64,000 bases of DNA from Lacrimispora celerecrescens (lineage in GTDB: Bacteria; Bacillota; Clostridia; Lachnospirales; Lachnospiraceae). A model generated the notes under the pieces. That model ran no database searches and was not told where the DNA came from. It saw only the letters and a program-made list of their open reading frames with translations. Shown here piece by piece: positions 1-8,529 of the stretch; the stretch's first letter is position 1, and the number at the start of each line of letters is the position of its first letter. Position numbers and translations under genes: made by a program. The stretch is taken from assembly GCF_000732605.1 (NCBI RefSeq), contig NZ_JPME01000015.1, positions 124,001 through 188,000 of the forward strand, written 5' to 3'.

Positions 1-1
1 A

Positions 2-268
2 GGAATGTTGTTAGGTCCTGATTCTGTGCTGGAATATTTCAAATTGCAGAGTGGTAATATATTAAGAGTTCATGAAAAAAATGAGAACGGACTTGTCAAA
101 AAAGAAAAAATGGTGTATAGTTGCCTAGATTTGCAACCGAAGAATCTGGAAGAGATTATATCTTTAAGCGGATTGTCTGTCAGTGATTGTTTGAGCACTC
201 TTCTGGAATTAGAGCTCAAAGGCTGTGTTGTACAGACATCCTATCAATATTATGGTAAGAAACTATAG
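2..268 (+). CDS. dprA: DprA (DNA-processing protein A), C-terminal part, cut by the window edge
   Basis: The reading frame is open from the first bases and ends at TAA 266-268, 14 bp before topA. The visible 88 residues look like the C-terminal winged-helix domain of DprA: a helix-rich stretch (NLEEIISLSGLSVSDCLSTL) followed by LLELELKGCV. DprA loads RecA on single-stranded DNA taken up in transformation. The Rossmann-like core lies outside the window. The dprA-topA-codY order is common in Firmicutes and supports the call. The ATG at position 5 is an internal methionine, not the start. Confidence 0.75.
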   Translation, partial: GMLLGPDSVLEYFKLQSGNILRVHEKNENGLVKKEKMVYSCLDLQPKNLEEIISLSGLSVSDCLSTLLELELKGCVVQTSYQYYGKKL

Positions 269-282
269 GCGAGGAGTTTGGT

Positions 283-2352
283 ATGGCGAACTGTTTAGTA
301 ATTGTGGAATCACCTGCAAAGGTAAAAACGATAAAAAAGTTCCTAGGAGCGAATTATGAAGTGGATGCCTCTAACGGACACGTGAGAGACCTTCCGAAAA
401 GCCAGATGGGAATTGATGTGGAGAATGACTTTGATCCCAAATATATAACAATCAGAGGAAAAGGCGATATCCTGGCCAAGCTTAGGAAAGAAGTGAAGAA
501 GGCCGATAAGATTTATCTTGCGACTGACCCTGACCGGGAAGGAGAAGCCATTTCCTGGCATCTGATGAAGGCTTTAAAGCTGGATGAACTCAAGGATAAG
601 CAGGTTTACCGGATCAGCTTTAACGAGATTACAAAGAATGCGATAAAAGCTTCTTTAAAAACTCCGAGAGCGATTGATATGGATCTGGTGGATGCCCAGC
701 AGGCCAGAAGAGTTTTGGACCGAATGGTTGGATATATGATCAGTCCTCTTCTTTGGGCAAAAGTAAAGAGAGGCTTAAGTGCCGGCAGGGTCCAGTCAGT
801 GGCATTGCGTCTGATCAGCGACCGGGAAGAAGAAATCAATGCATTTATTCCTGAGGAGTACTGGAACCTGGAAGCTGTTTTAAAGCAGGAAGGAAGCAAA
901 AAATCTTTAACAGCAAAGTTTTACGGTGACAAAGACGGCAAGATTGCCATAGGAAAAAAAGAAGAATTGGATAAGATACTGAAAGGTCTTGAGAAACAGA
1001 CTTATCAGGTAGAGGAAGTTAAAAATGGGGAAAGAGTCAAAAAGGCTCCTATACCATTTACGACCAGTACCCTTCAGCAGGAAGCATCCAAGGTACTTAA
1101 TTTTTCAACCCAGAAGACCATGCGTCTGGCTCAGCAGCTATATGAAGGTGTGGAGGTTGCAGGACATGGTACCGTGGGTCTTATCACCTATCTGAGAACA
1201 GATTCTACCAGAATCGCAGAGGAAGCAGATGTTGCGGCAAGGGAATATATCGGAAAGCAGTACGGCAGCAAGTACGTAGCAAATGGAGAACAGGCGAAAA
1301 AAAGCAATGCAAAGATCCAGGATGCCCACGAGGCGATCCGTCCTACGGATATTGCCCTTACACCGGTTATGGTAAAAGAATCCCTGCAGCGGGATTTATT
1401 CAGGCTTTATCAACTGATCTGGAAACGTTTTACAGCCAGCAGAATGCAGCCTGCCGTTTACGCGACCACCTCAGTTAAAGTGGGAGCAGGAAACTACGTT
1501 TTCACACTTTCCGCTTCCAAACTGTCTTTTGATGGTTTTATGTCCGTATATGTTCAGGAAGATGAAAAGGAAGACAACAATGTATTGTTAGGTAATCTGG
1601 AAAAAGGCAGCATACTGAAACTGGATAAACTTGAGAGCGGACAGCATTTCACCCAGCCGCCGGCGCACTTTACGGAGGCCTCCCTTGTAAAGGCTATGGA
1701 AGAACAAGGAATCGGACGCCCAAGTACTTATGCCCCTACGATCACAACCATTATCGCCAGACGATATGTGGCAAAGGAAAATAAAAATCTTTATGTGACG
1801 GAGCTTGGAGAAGTAGTTAACAGCATGATGAAGCAAAGCTTCCCCAGCATCGTGGATATTACCTTCACTGCCAATTTAGAGTACCTTCTTGATAAGGTGG
1901 GAGATGGGTCTGTTCCATGGAAGACTGTTGTGAAAAATTTCTATCCCGATTTAAAAGAAGCGGTGGATAAAGCTCTTGTGGAATTGGAATCTGTGACGAT
2001 CGCTGATGAGGTGACGGATGAAGTCTGCGAGTTGTGCGGTCGGAACATGGTTATAAAGTACGGCCCTCATGGTAAATTCCTGGCCTGCCCCGGATTTCCG
2101 GAATGCAAGAATACAAAACCTTATTTGGAAAAGATCGGCGTGCCTTGTCCGAAATGCGGAAAAGAGGTAGTAATAAAGAAAACGAAAAAGGGCAGAATTT
2201 ATTACGGCTGTGAGGCAAATCCTGATTGTGATTTTATGTCCTGGCAGAAGCCTTCCACCAAAGCCTGTCCCAAGTGCGGAGCTTACATGGTTGAAAAGGG
2301 AAGCAAATTACTTTGCTCAAATGAGCAATGTGGATATAGCGCTGACAAATAG
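283..2352 (+). CDS. topA: DNA topoisomerase I (type IA)
   Basis: 689 residues, the usual length for bacterial TopA, which relaxes negative supercoils by single-strand passage. The N-terminal Toprim domain begins LVIVESPAKVKTIKK (residues 5-19) and has the acidic TDPDREGE motif at 81-88. The active-site tyrosine is Y303 in LITYLRTDSTR. Three C-terminal zinc ribbons of the CxxC...CxxxxxC type follow (CELC, CPKC and CPKC starts). A GGAG ribosome site in the dprA tail precedes the ATG by a few bases, so the two genes are probably co-transcribed. Confidence 0.97.
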   Translation: MANCLVIVESPAKVKTIKKFLGANYEVDASNGHVRDLPKSQMGIDVENDFDPKYITIRGKGDILAKLRKEVKKADKIYLATDPDREGEAISWHLMKALKLDELKDKQVYRISFNEITKNAIKASLKTPRAIDMDLVDAQQARRVLDRMVGYMISPLLWAKVKRGLSAGRVQSVALRLISDREEEINAFIPEEYWNLEAVLKQEGSKKSLTAKFYGDKDGKIAIGKKEELDKILKGLEKQTYQVEEVKNGERVKKAPIPFTTSTLQQEASKVLNFSTQKTMRLAQQLYEGVEVAGHGTVGLITYLRTDSTRIAEEADVAAREYIGKQYGSKYVANGEQAKKSNAKIQDAHEAIRPTDIALTPVMVKESLQRDLFRLYQLIWKRFTASRMQPAVYATTSVKVGAGNYVFTLSASKLSFDGFMSVYVQEDEKEDNNVLLGNLEKGSILKLDKLESGQHFTQPPAHFTEASLVKAMEEQGIGRPSTYAPTITTIIARRYVAKENKNLYVTELGEVVNSMMKQSFPSIVDITFTANLEYLLDKVGDGSVPWKTVVKNFYPDLKEAVDKALVELESVTIADEVTDEVCELCGRNMVIKYGPHGKFLACPGFPECKNTKPYLEKIGVPCPKCGKEVVIKKTKKGRIYYGCEANPDCDFMSWQKPSTKACPKCGAYMVEKGSKLLCSNEQCGYSADK

Positions 2353-2363
2353 GAAAAAGAATA

Positions 2364-2415
2364 ATTATTAAGAAAATCGAAAATCTTCAAAAAACTATTG
2401 TTATTTGAATATAAT
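2364..2415 (+). promoter_or_regulatory. Candidate codY promoter with a CodY-box-like sequence
   Basis: The topA-codY gap has a consensus -10 TATAAT (2410-2415) with a weak -35 TTCAAA (2386-2391, spacer 18). Just upstream, 2364-2378 (ATTATTAAGAAAATC) matches the 15-base CodY consensus at 11 positions. Autoregulation is known for CodY in other Firmicutes. The match here is marginal and the call is an inference. Confidence 0.3.
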
Positions 2416-2484
2416 AATGTTAATATTTAATCATTAGAGGTGTATTTTAGTTTTTCACATAAATTCTTAAGGAGGTTTTCGGCT

Positions 2485-3300
2485 ATGAGCGTACAGTTGT
2501 TGGACAAAACTAGAAAAATTAATAAATTATTGCATAACAATAATTCGCATAAGGTTGTATTTAACGATATCTGTGAAGTGCTGACCGAGATCCTGAATTC
2601 GAATATTCTTGTGATCAGCAAGAAGGGAAAGGTGTTAGGCATAGGCCTTACACCGGACATCGAGGAAATTCAGGAGCTGATCGCGGACCAGGTTGGCGGT
2701 TATGTTGATACCATGTTAAATGAGCGTTTGCTCAGCATTTTATCAACAAAGGAGAACGTTAATCTGGAAACGCTGGGTTTCACTGGTGACAATATCAGAA
2801 AATACCAGGCTATCATCACACCGATTGATATTGCAGGGGAAAGGTTAGGAACCCTGTTTATTTATAAATCCGATTCTCAATACGATATCGATGACATCAT
2901 TTTAAGTGAATATGGCACCACCGTGGTAGGACTGGAAATGATGAGATCTGTTAATGAGGAGAATGCGGAAGAGACCAGAAAAGTGCAGATTGTCAAATCT
3001 GCAATCAGTACCTTATCTTTTTCCGAATTAGAGGCAATTACCCATATCTTTGAGGAATTAGATGGCAATGAGGGCATCCTGGTAGCCAGCAAGATCGCTG
3101 ACCGCGTAGGAATCACCCGTTCCGTTATTGTCAATGCTCTACGGAAGTTTGAAAGTGCTGGAGTGATTGAATCCAGATCTTCCGGTATGAAGGGAACTTA
3201 TATTAAGGTACTGAATGATGTGGTGTTTGATGAATTGAAAACCATTAAGGCCGGAACCATTAAAAATATGCCTGAGCGCCGGGATATCAAAGATATGTAA
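2485..3300 (+). CDS. codY: GTP- and branched-chain amino-acid-sensing repressor CodY
   Basis: 271 residues from the ATG at 2485, chosen because AAGGAGG (2469-2475) lies 9 bases upstream and MSVQLLDKTRKIN is the typical CodY start; an upstream in-frame ATG has no ribosome site. The N-terminal GAF domain (about residues 1-155) binds isoleucine, leucine and valine. The C-terminal winged helix (KIADRVGITRSVIVNALRKF) binds DNA. CodY represses nutrient-scavenging genes in rich medium, and peptide importers such as the opp cluster 2 kb downstream are classic targets. Confidence 0.97.
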   Translation: MSVQLLDKTRKINKLLHNNNSHKVVFNDICEVLTEILNSNILVISKKGKVLGIGLTPDIEEIQELIADQVGGYVDTMLNERLLSILSTKENVNLETLGFTGDNIRKYQAIITPIDIAGERLGTLFIYKSDSQYDIDDIILSEYGTTVVGLEMMRSVNEENAEETRKVQIVKSAISTLSFSELEAITHIFEELDGNEGILVASKIADRVGITRSVIVNALRKFESAGVIESRSSGMKGTYIKVLNDVVFDELKTIKAGTIKNMPERRDIKDM

Positions 3301-3321
3301 AGCCGATTTCAGGAGAAAAAG

Positions 3322-3348
3322 GAGCAGAGTGAAAAACTGCTCTTTTTT
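3322..3348 (+). terminator. Rho-independent terminator after codY
   Basis: Stem GAGCAG (3322-3327) / CTGCTC (3337-3342) with a 9-base loop, followed by six T residues. Confidence 0.8.
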
Positions 3349-3484
3349 ATATGGAAGGTTAAGGAAAAAATGTTCAGACCAGAATTTACGTATCAGCCTA
3401 ATATGCCGATAGATCCAACTGTTTCATCTGTACACAAAATATGGTAGGTTCTGTTTAATTTGAACACAAAATGTAAAAAAATAC

Positions 3485-3513
3485 TTGCATCGTGTAAAAA
3501 GATATGCTATACT
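3485..3513 (+). promoter_or_regulatory. Sigma-A promoter of rpsB-tsf
   Basis: TTGCAT (3485-3490), a 17-base spacer and TATACT (3508-3513). It places transcription start near 3520 and leaves a leader of about 100 bases before rpsB. Confidence 0.85.
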
Positions 3514-3533
3514 GGCTAAGCTGATAAAAAACA

Positions 3534-3596
3534 CGTCTGCGGATTCCAGAGGAAGGTGCCGGATACCGGTCTCCCCGGAAGCATAAGAAGCGGGCG
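3534..3596 (+). promoter_or_regulatory. Structured 5' leader of rpsB (candidate ribosomal-protein leader)
   Basis: CGTCTGC (3534-3540) pairs with GCGGGCG (3590-3596) with G-U pairs. Inside are a TTCC-AGA-GGAA hairpin (3544-3554) and a second stem formed by TGCCGG and CCGG...GCA. A three-way folded leader between promoter and ribosome site is typical of autoregulated ribosomal-protein operons. S2 autoregulation is an inference. Confidence 0.45.
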
Positions 3597-3623
3597 GAAG
3601 TTAAACCAAATGGAGGTAGTAAC

Positions 3624-4364
3624 ATGAGCGTTATTTCAATGAAACAGCTTTTAGAAGCTGGAGTACACTTCGGTCATCAGACCAGAAGATGGAACCCTAA
3701 GATGGCTCCATACATTTACACAGAAAGAAACGGCATCTATATCATTGACTTACAGAAGTCTGTAGTTAAGGTAGATGAGGCTTACAAAGCAGTATCCGAT
3801 ATTGCTACAGAAGGCGGCAAGATCCTTTTCGTAGGAACAAAGAAGCAGGCTCAGGATGCCATCAAATCTGAGGCAGAGCGTTGCGGTATGTATTTTGTTA
3901 ACGAGAGATGGCTTGGCGGTATGCTTACAAACTTTAAGACAATCCAGTCCAGAGTTGCAAGATTAAAGCAGATCGAGACCATGTCCCAGGACGGCACATT
4001 TGATGTTCTTCCTAAGAAGGAAGTTATTGCTCTTAAGAAAGAGTGGGAGAAATTAGAGAAGAACTTAGGCGGAATCAAAGATATGAAGAAGATTCCAGAT
4101 GCGATTTTCGTTGTAGATCCAAAGAAAGAAAGAATCTGCGTTCAGGAAGCTCATACACTGGGAATTCCGTTAATTGGTATCGCTGATACAAACTGTGATC
4201 CTGAAGAACTTGATTTCGTGATCCCAGGAAATGATGACGCGATAAGAGCCGTTAAATTAATTGTATCCAAGATGGCAGACGCAGTAATCGAAGCAAACCA
4301 GGGCGAGGCAGTAGCAGAGGAAGCAGAAGCAGCTCAGGAAACAGAAGAGACTGTAGAGGCTTAA
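3624..4364 (+). CDS. rpsB: 30S ribosomal protein S2
   Basis: 246 residues, normal for bacterial S2, with the family start [20 protein letters not shown] and the motifs [18 protein letters not shown] and [11 protein letters not shown]. The acidic Glu/Ala tail is common in this family. S2 joins the small subunit late and contacts S1 or mRNA at the platform. GGAGG (3612-3616) precedes the ATG. It is followed by a strong terminator and then tsf, the usual rpsB-tsf order. Confidence 0.98.
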   Translation: MSVISMKQLLEAGVHFGHQTRRWNPKMAPYIYTERNGIYIIDLQKSVVKVDEAYKAVSDIATEGGKILFVGTKKQAQDAIKSEAERCGMYFVNERWLGGMLTNFKTIQSRVARLKQIETMSQDGTFDVLPKKEVIALKKEWEKLEKNLGGIKDMKKIPDAIFVVDPKKERICVQEAHTLGIPLIGIADTNCDPEELDFVIPGNDDAIRAVKLIVSKMADAVIEANQGEAVAEEAEAAQETEETVEA

Positions 4365-4381
4365 TTATTCAGGCGATTGAA

Positions 4382-4421
4382 TGCTTCGACCTGCTTTGAG
4401 AAGCGGGTCGAGGCATTTTTT
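4382..4421 (+). terminator. Strong terminator between rpsB and tsf
   Basis: Arms TGCTTCGACCTGCTT (4382-4396) and AAGCGGGTCGAGGCA pair over 15 positions, including G-U pairs, around TGAG and run into TTTTTT. It probably lowers tsf expression relative to rpsB. Confidence 0.85.
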
Positions 4422-4479
4422 ACTGGAAAAATGTTCCTGTGAATAATACGAAATGAATCTATTGATGGAGGGAAATCAA

Positions 4480-5403
4480 ATGGCAGCAGTTACAGCTGGA
4501 ATGGTAAAAGAATTAAGAGAGATGACCGGCGCGGGCATGATGGATTGTAAGAAAGCTCTTGCGGAAACCGATGGTGATATGGAAAAGGCAGTAGAGTTCT
4601 TAAGAGAAAAAGGACTTGCAGCTGCTTCTAAGAAGGCAGGAAGAGTTGCAGCAGAAGGTGTTGTTACCACCGTTGTAACAGAAGACGGAAAATCTGCAGC
4701 AATCGTAGAAGTAAACAGTGAGACAGACTTTGTTGCAAAGAACGCTCAGTTCCAGACCTATGTTGCAGATGTTGCAAATCAGGTGCTTACTTCTCAGGCT
4801 ACTGATATGGATGCATTCCTTGCAGAGACTTGGGCACAGGACAATTCCTTAACCGTTGCTCAGGCATTATCCAGCCAGATTGCAGTAATCGGGGAGAAAA
4901 TGAACATCAGAAGATATGAGAAGATCGTTACCGATGGTGTGGTTGTTGATTACATCCACGGCGGCGGAAGAATCGGTGTTTTAATTGAAGCTGAGGCAGA
5001 AGTAGTAAATGATGCAGTAAAGGAAGCTTTAAAGAATATTGCTATGCAGATCGCTGCATTAACACCAAAGTATGTGAAGAGAGATGAAATTCCTCAGGAG
5101 TTCATTGATCATGAAACGGAAATCTTAAAGGCCCAGGCTAAGAATGAGAATCCGGATAAGCCAGATAACATTCTTGAGAAGATGATTGTAGGCCGTTTAA
5201 ATAAAGAATTAAAAGAATTCTGTCTGGTAGACCAGGCTTATGTAAAAGACGGAGATTTAACTGTTGGAAAGTACTTAGAGCAGGTTTCTAAGGAAGTCGG
5301 CGGTAAGGTAGATGTGAAAAAGTTCGTACGCTTTGAGACCGGTGAAGGTCTTGAAAAGAAGGAAGAGAACTTTGCAGAAGAAGTTGCTAGGCAGATGCAG
5401 TAA
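4480..5403 (+). CDS. tsf: Translation elongation factor Ts
   Basis: 307 residues from the ATG at 4480, chosen because GGAGGG lies just upstream and MAAVTAGMVKELREMTGAGM is the canonical EF-Ts N-terminus. The TDF motif that inserts into EF-Tu is at 82-84 (TDFVAKN). EF-Ts recycles EF-Tu-GDP to EF-Tu-GTP. The two core subdomains are complete, with an intact C-terminal helix ending EVARQMQ. Confidence 0.97.
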   Translation: MAAVTAGMVKELREMTGAGMMDCKKALAETDGDMEKAVEFLREKGLAAASKKAGRVAAEGVVTTVVTEDGKSAAIVEVNSETDFVAKNAQFQTYVADVANQVLTSQATDMDAFLAETWAQDNSLTVAQALSSQIAVIGEKMNIRRYEKIVTDGVVVDYIHGGGRIGVLIEAEAEVVNDAVKEALKNIAMQIAALTPKYVKRDEIPQEFIDHETEILKAQAKNENPDKPDNILEKMIVGRLNKELKEFCLVDQAYVKDGDLTVGKYLEQVSKEVGGKVDVKKFVRFETGEGLEKKEENFAEEVARQMQ

Positions 5404-5426
5404 TCTTGTAGCAGGATTCTGGGGGG

Positions 5427-5458
5427 AATCCCATGGGTATCCATGGGATTTTTCTTTT
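5427..5458 (+). terminator. Terminator after tsf
   Basis: Perfect 10-bp stem AATCCCATGG (5427-5436) / CCATGGGATT (5441-5450), loop GTAT, then TTTCTTTT. Confidence 0.9.
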
Positions 5459-5535
5459 AAAACACAGTGTCCGTTTACCATTGACAGATGTTTCCATAAC
5501 TGACGGACATCACTATACCAAAGGAGTTGAGGAAA

Positions 5536-6453
5536 GTGGCAAAATATATTATAAAGCGTATCGCTATGGCGATTGTAACCATTTTTGCTGTTGCAACGGT
5601 TACTTTCTTTGTCATGAATATGGTGCCAGGCGGCCCCTTCATGTCTGAGAAGGCCATCAGCCCACAGGCCCAGGCGGCCCTTAATGAAAAGTACGGCCTG
5701 GATAAACCGTTAAGCGAGCAGTATATTACCTATATGAAGGATTTACTTCACGGCAATTTAGGATTAAGCGTAAAACAGCGCGGCCGTACAGTAAACATGA
5801 TTATTGAAACAAAGTTCCCTGTATCTGCAAAGATCGGCGGAATTGCAATTTTAACCGCTGTTCTTGTTGGAGTTCCATTAGGCAGTATTGCCGCATTTAA
5901 ACGTGGAACCGCAATTGATAATATTATTATTATCTTCAGTACATGCGGCATCGCAGTACCAAGCTTTGTGGTCTGTACCATTTTGATGTATGTTTTGAGT
6001 CTGAAGCTGGGGCTGCTACCTACGTTTGGACTGGCATCGTGGAAAAACTACATTATGCCTGTCATGGCTCTTTCCTTTTATCCGTCCTCTTATATCGCAC
6101 GTCTGATGCGTTCTTCCATGTTGGATGTTATGGGACAGGATTACATGAGAACCGCCCGTGCCAAAGGTCTTTCCCAGATGGTCAGCATCTTTAAGCATGC
6201 ACTTCGTAACGCCGTACTTCCGGTTGTTACATACTTAGGACCGCTTTTGGCCTATACCGTAACAGGAAGTTTTATTGTTGAAAAGATATTTACGATTCCG
6301 GGCCTGGGATCTGAATTCATTGGTTCCATTACAGGACGTGACTATCCTCTTATCATGGGCACTACGATCTTCCTTGCTACTTTAATGGTTATCATGAATG
6401 TGCTGGTCGACGTTGCTTATAAATTCATCGATCCGCGAATTAATCTGAAGTAA
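5536..6453 (+). CDS. oppB: Oligopeptide ABC transporter permease OppB
   Basis: 305 residues. I place the start at GTG 5536 because AAGGAG (5521-5526) lies 9 bases upstream; a TTG at 5527 abuts that site and is less likely. It begins MAKYIIKRIAMAIVTIF and has six predicted membrane segments. The EAA loop (RTARAKGLSQMVSIFKHALR) contacts the ATPases. It forms the membrane channel with OppC. No convincing promoter was found in the short gap after tsf, but a split inverted repeat (TGTCCGT 5468-5474 / ACGGACA 5503-5509) lies there. Dipeptide and nickel importers are close relatives; the neighbours favour oligopeptides. Confidence 0.9.
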   Translation: MAKYIIKRIAMAIVTIFAVATVTFFVMNMVPGGPFMSEKAISPQAQAALNEKYGLDKPLSEQYITYMKDLLHGNLGLSVKQRGRTVNMIIETKFPVSAKIGGIAILTAVLVGVPLGSIAAFKRGTAIDNIIIIFSTCGIAVPSFVVCTILMYVLSLKLGLLPTFGLASWKNYIMPVMALSFYPSSYIARLMRSSMLDVMGQDYMRTARAKGLSQMVSIFKHALRNAVLPVVTYLGPLLAYTVTGSFIVEKIFTIPGLGSEFIGSITGRDYPLIMGTTIFLATLMVIMNVLVDVAYKFIDPRINLK

Positions 6454-6469
6454 GAGAAAGGAGAAAGAA

Positions 6470-7510
6470 ATGCCAAAGAATAAATTATCATTACAGCTTA
6501 ATGTAGAAGACTTTCTCCCGGCAAGTGATGCAGAAAAAGAAAGCCTGACAGTCATGCGTAAGAGCGTTGGATTTTGGAAGGATGGAATCAGACGCCTTAA
6601 AAAGAATAAGATTTCAATGATCAGCCTAGCTGTTATCATTGTTGTGTTTATTTTGTCCTTTTTAGTTCCACAATTCTACCCATATCGATATGAGCAGCAA
6701 ATCCGCGGAAGCGAAAACCTTGCTCCTATGCAGTATTCCCAAAAAGAGTTGACTGCAATGGAAGCGGGAGAGGATGTATTTCCTCATATTTTAGGAACGG
6801 ATAATCTGGGCCGTGACTATGCGATCCGTGTTATGATGGGAAGCCGTGTTTCCCTGATGGTAGGTTTGATCGCTTCCTGTATCATTTTACTTATTGGATC
6901 CCTTTACGGTTCCATCGCAGGCTTCTTCGGCGGCTGGGTGGATATGATTATGATGCGTATTGTGGATATGATTTATACTGTACCGGATATTTTGATTATC
7001 GTATTGCTTTCCGTTGCATTTGACCAGCCTCTAAAAGCCTTGTCCCAAAGGCCCGGTTTTCAGTGGATCCAGGTCATCGGTGTTAACTTAATCAGTATCT
7101 TTGTCGTATTCGCCCTGCTTTACTGGGTAGGTATGGCACGTATTGTACGAAGCCAGATCCTGATTTTAAAAGAGCAGGAATATGTAACTGCGGCAAGGGC
7201 CCTTGGAGCATCCAGCGGTCATATCATTAAGAAGCATTTACTTACAAACTGCATTGGTACCTTAATTGTTACAACTACTCTGCAGATTCCATCCTCCATT
7301 TTTACGGAGAGCTTTTTAAGCTTCCTTGGCCTTGGTGTTGCTGCACCTATGCCTTCTTTGGGAAGTCTTGCAAGCGCTGCGTTAAATGGTCTTCAAAGTT
7401 ATCCGCACCGTTTGTTTGCACCGGCTCTTATGATTTCTATCATTATTTTAAGTTTCAACCTGTTGGGCGATGGTCTTCGTGATGCATTCGATCCAAAGCT
7501 GAAAGATTAA
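6470..7510 (+). CDS. oppC: Oligopeptide ABC transporter permease OppC
   Basis: 346 residues. The extended soluble N-terminus (about 50 residues) precedes the first membrane helix, as is usual for OppC. The conserved HILGTDNLGRDYAIRVMMGS segment follows the first extracytoplasmic loop, and the EAA loop is TAARALGASSGHIIKKHLL. It pairs with OppB in the inner-membrane channel. AGGAGAAAG sits just before the ATG, 16 bp after oppB, indicating co-transcription. Confidence 0.93.
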   Translation: MPKNKLSLQLNVEDFLPASDAEKESLTVMRKSVGFWKDGIRRLKKNKISMISLAVIIVVFILSFLVPQFYPYRYEQQIRGSENLAPMQYSQKELTAMEAGEDVFPHILGTDNLGRDYAIRVMMGSRVSLMVGLIASCIILLIGSLYGSIAGFFGGWVDMIMMRIVDMIYTVPDILIIVLLSVAFDQPLKALSQRPGFQWIQVIGVNLISIFVVFALLYWVGMARIVRSQILILKEQEYVTAARALGASSGHIIKKHLLTNCIGTLIVTTTLQIPSSIFTESFLSFLGLGVAAPMPSLGSLASAALNGLQSYPHRLFAPALMISIIILSFNLLGDGLRDAFDPKLKD

Positions 7511-7524
7511 GGAGGAGAGATTCG

Positions 7525-8529
7525 ATGAACGAATATTTGGTTAATATTGAAAATGAACGTCTTTCCTTCTTTACCCCGGCTGGAGAAGTTAAGGCTCTTA
7601 ATGATGTATCCCTTCATCTTCGTGAGGGAGAGGTTCTGGGCATTGTAGGTGAGTCCGGTTCCGGTAAATCTGTAACAGCTTACAGTCTTATGGGACTTAC
7701 AGCTTATCCTGGACGCTTGATTGGTGGATCCCTTCAGTTTAACGGACACCAGATTGAGAAGATGACAGAGAAGGAAATGAGAAAGATCCGCGGAAATGAA
7801 ATTTCTATTATTTTCCAGGATCCCATGACCAGCTTAAATCCGGTTTACACAGTTGGAAACCAGATTACAGAAGTGGTCATGCTTCATACAAATAAAAATA
7901 AACAGCAGGCCAATGAAAGAGCAAAGGAGCTTCTGACCCTGGTAGGGATCAATGAGCCGGATAAGCGTCTGAAGCAGTATCCTCATGAGCTGTCCGGTGG
8001 TATGCGTCAGCGTATCATGATCGCCATTGCTCTTGCATGTGAGCCAAAGCTTTTGATTGCGGATGAGCCGACTACCGCTCTGGATGTTACCATTCAGGCA
8101 CAGATTCTGGAACTCATGATGGAATTAAAAGATAAGCTTGGAATGGCGATCATCATGATCACTCATGACCTGGGTGTGGTTGCGAACATGTGCGACCGAA
8201 TTGCAGTTATGTATGCAGGAAAAGTAGTAGAATACGGCAATACGGATGATATTTTTTATAATCCAAGCCATGAATATACAAAAGGCCTGATCCGAAGCAT
8301 TCCGAAACTTACGGAAAAAGAGCACAGCAAGCTGGTTCCTATTGAAGGAAGCCCTGTGGATATGTTAAATCCGCCGGCTGGTTGTCCTTTTGCGCCCAGA
8401 TGCAGGGCCTGTATGAAGATTTGCCTGCGTGAAATGCCGCCATATACGGATATATCCGATATTCATTATAGTGCTTGCTGGCTGCTTCAGAAACAGGAGT
8501 ATGAACAGGCACAGAAGGGAGATGCATGA
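7525..8529 (+). CDS. oppD: Oligopeptide ABC transporter ATPase OppD
   Basis: 334 residues. Walker A GESGSGKS is at residues 42-49, the ABC signature is LSGGMRQR and Walker B is LLIADEPTTALD, so the ATPase looks competent. The C-terminal oligopeptide-transporter domain holds several cysteines (CPFAPRC, CMKIC, SACW) as in family members that bind an iron-sulfur cluster there. GGAGGAG precedes the ATG. Its last codons overlap the start of oppF at GCATGATG. Confidence 0.95.
   Translation: MNEYLVNIENERLSFFTPAGEVKALNDVSLHLREGEVLGIVGESGSGKSVTAYSLMGLTAYPGRLIGGSLQFNGHQIEKMTEKEMRKIRGNEISIIFQDPMTSLNPVYTVGNQITEVVMLHTNKNKQQANERAKELLTLVGINEPDKRLKQYPHELSGGMRQRIMIAIALACEPKLLIADEPTTALDVTIQAQILELMMELKDKLGMAIIMITHDLGVVANMCDRIAVMYAGKVVEYGNTDDIFYNPSHEYTKGLIRSIPKLTEKEHSKLVPIEGSPVDMLNPPAGCPFAPRCRACMKICLREMPPYTDISDIHYSACWLLQKQEYEQAQKGDA

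Noticed and set aside
5468-5519. Promoter for oppB (TTTCCA-17-TATACC) and a split inverted repeat
   Set aside because: The -10 abuts the ribosome site, leaving no room for a transcript start. The repeat arms are short and far apart, so neither is reported as a site.
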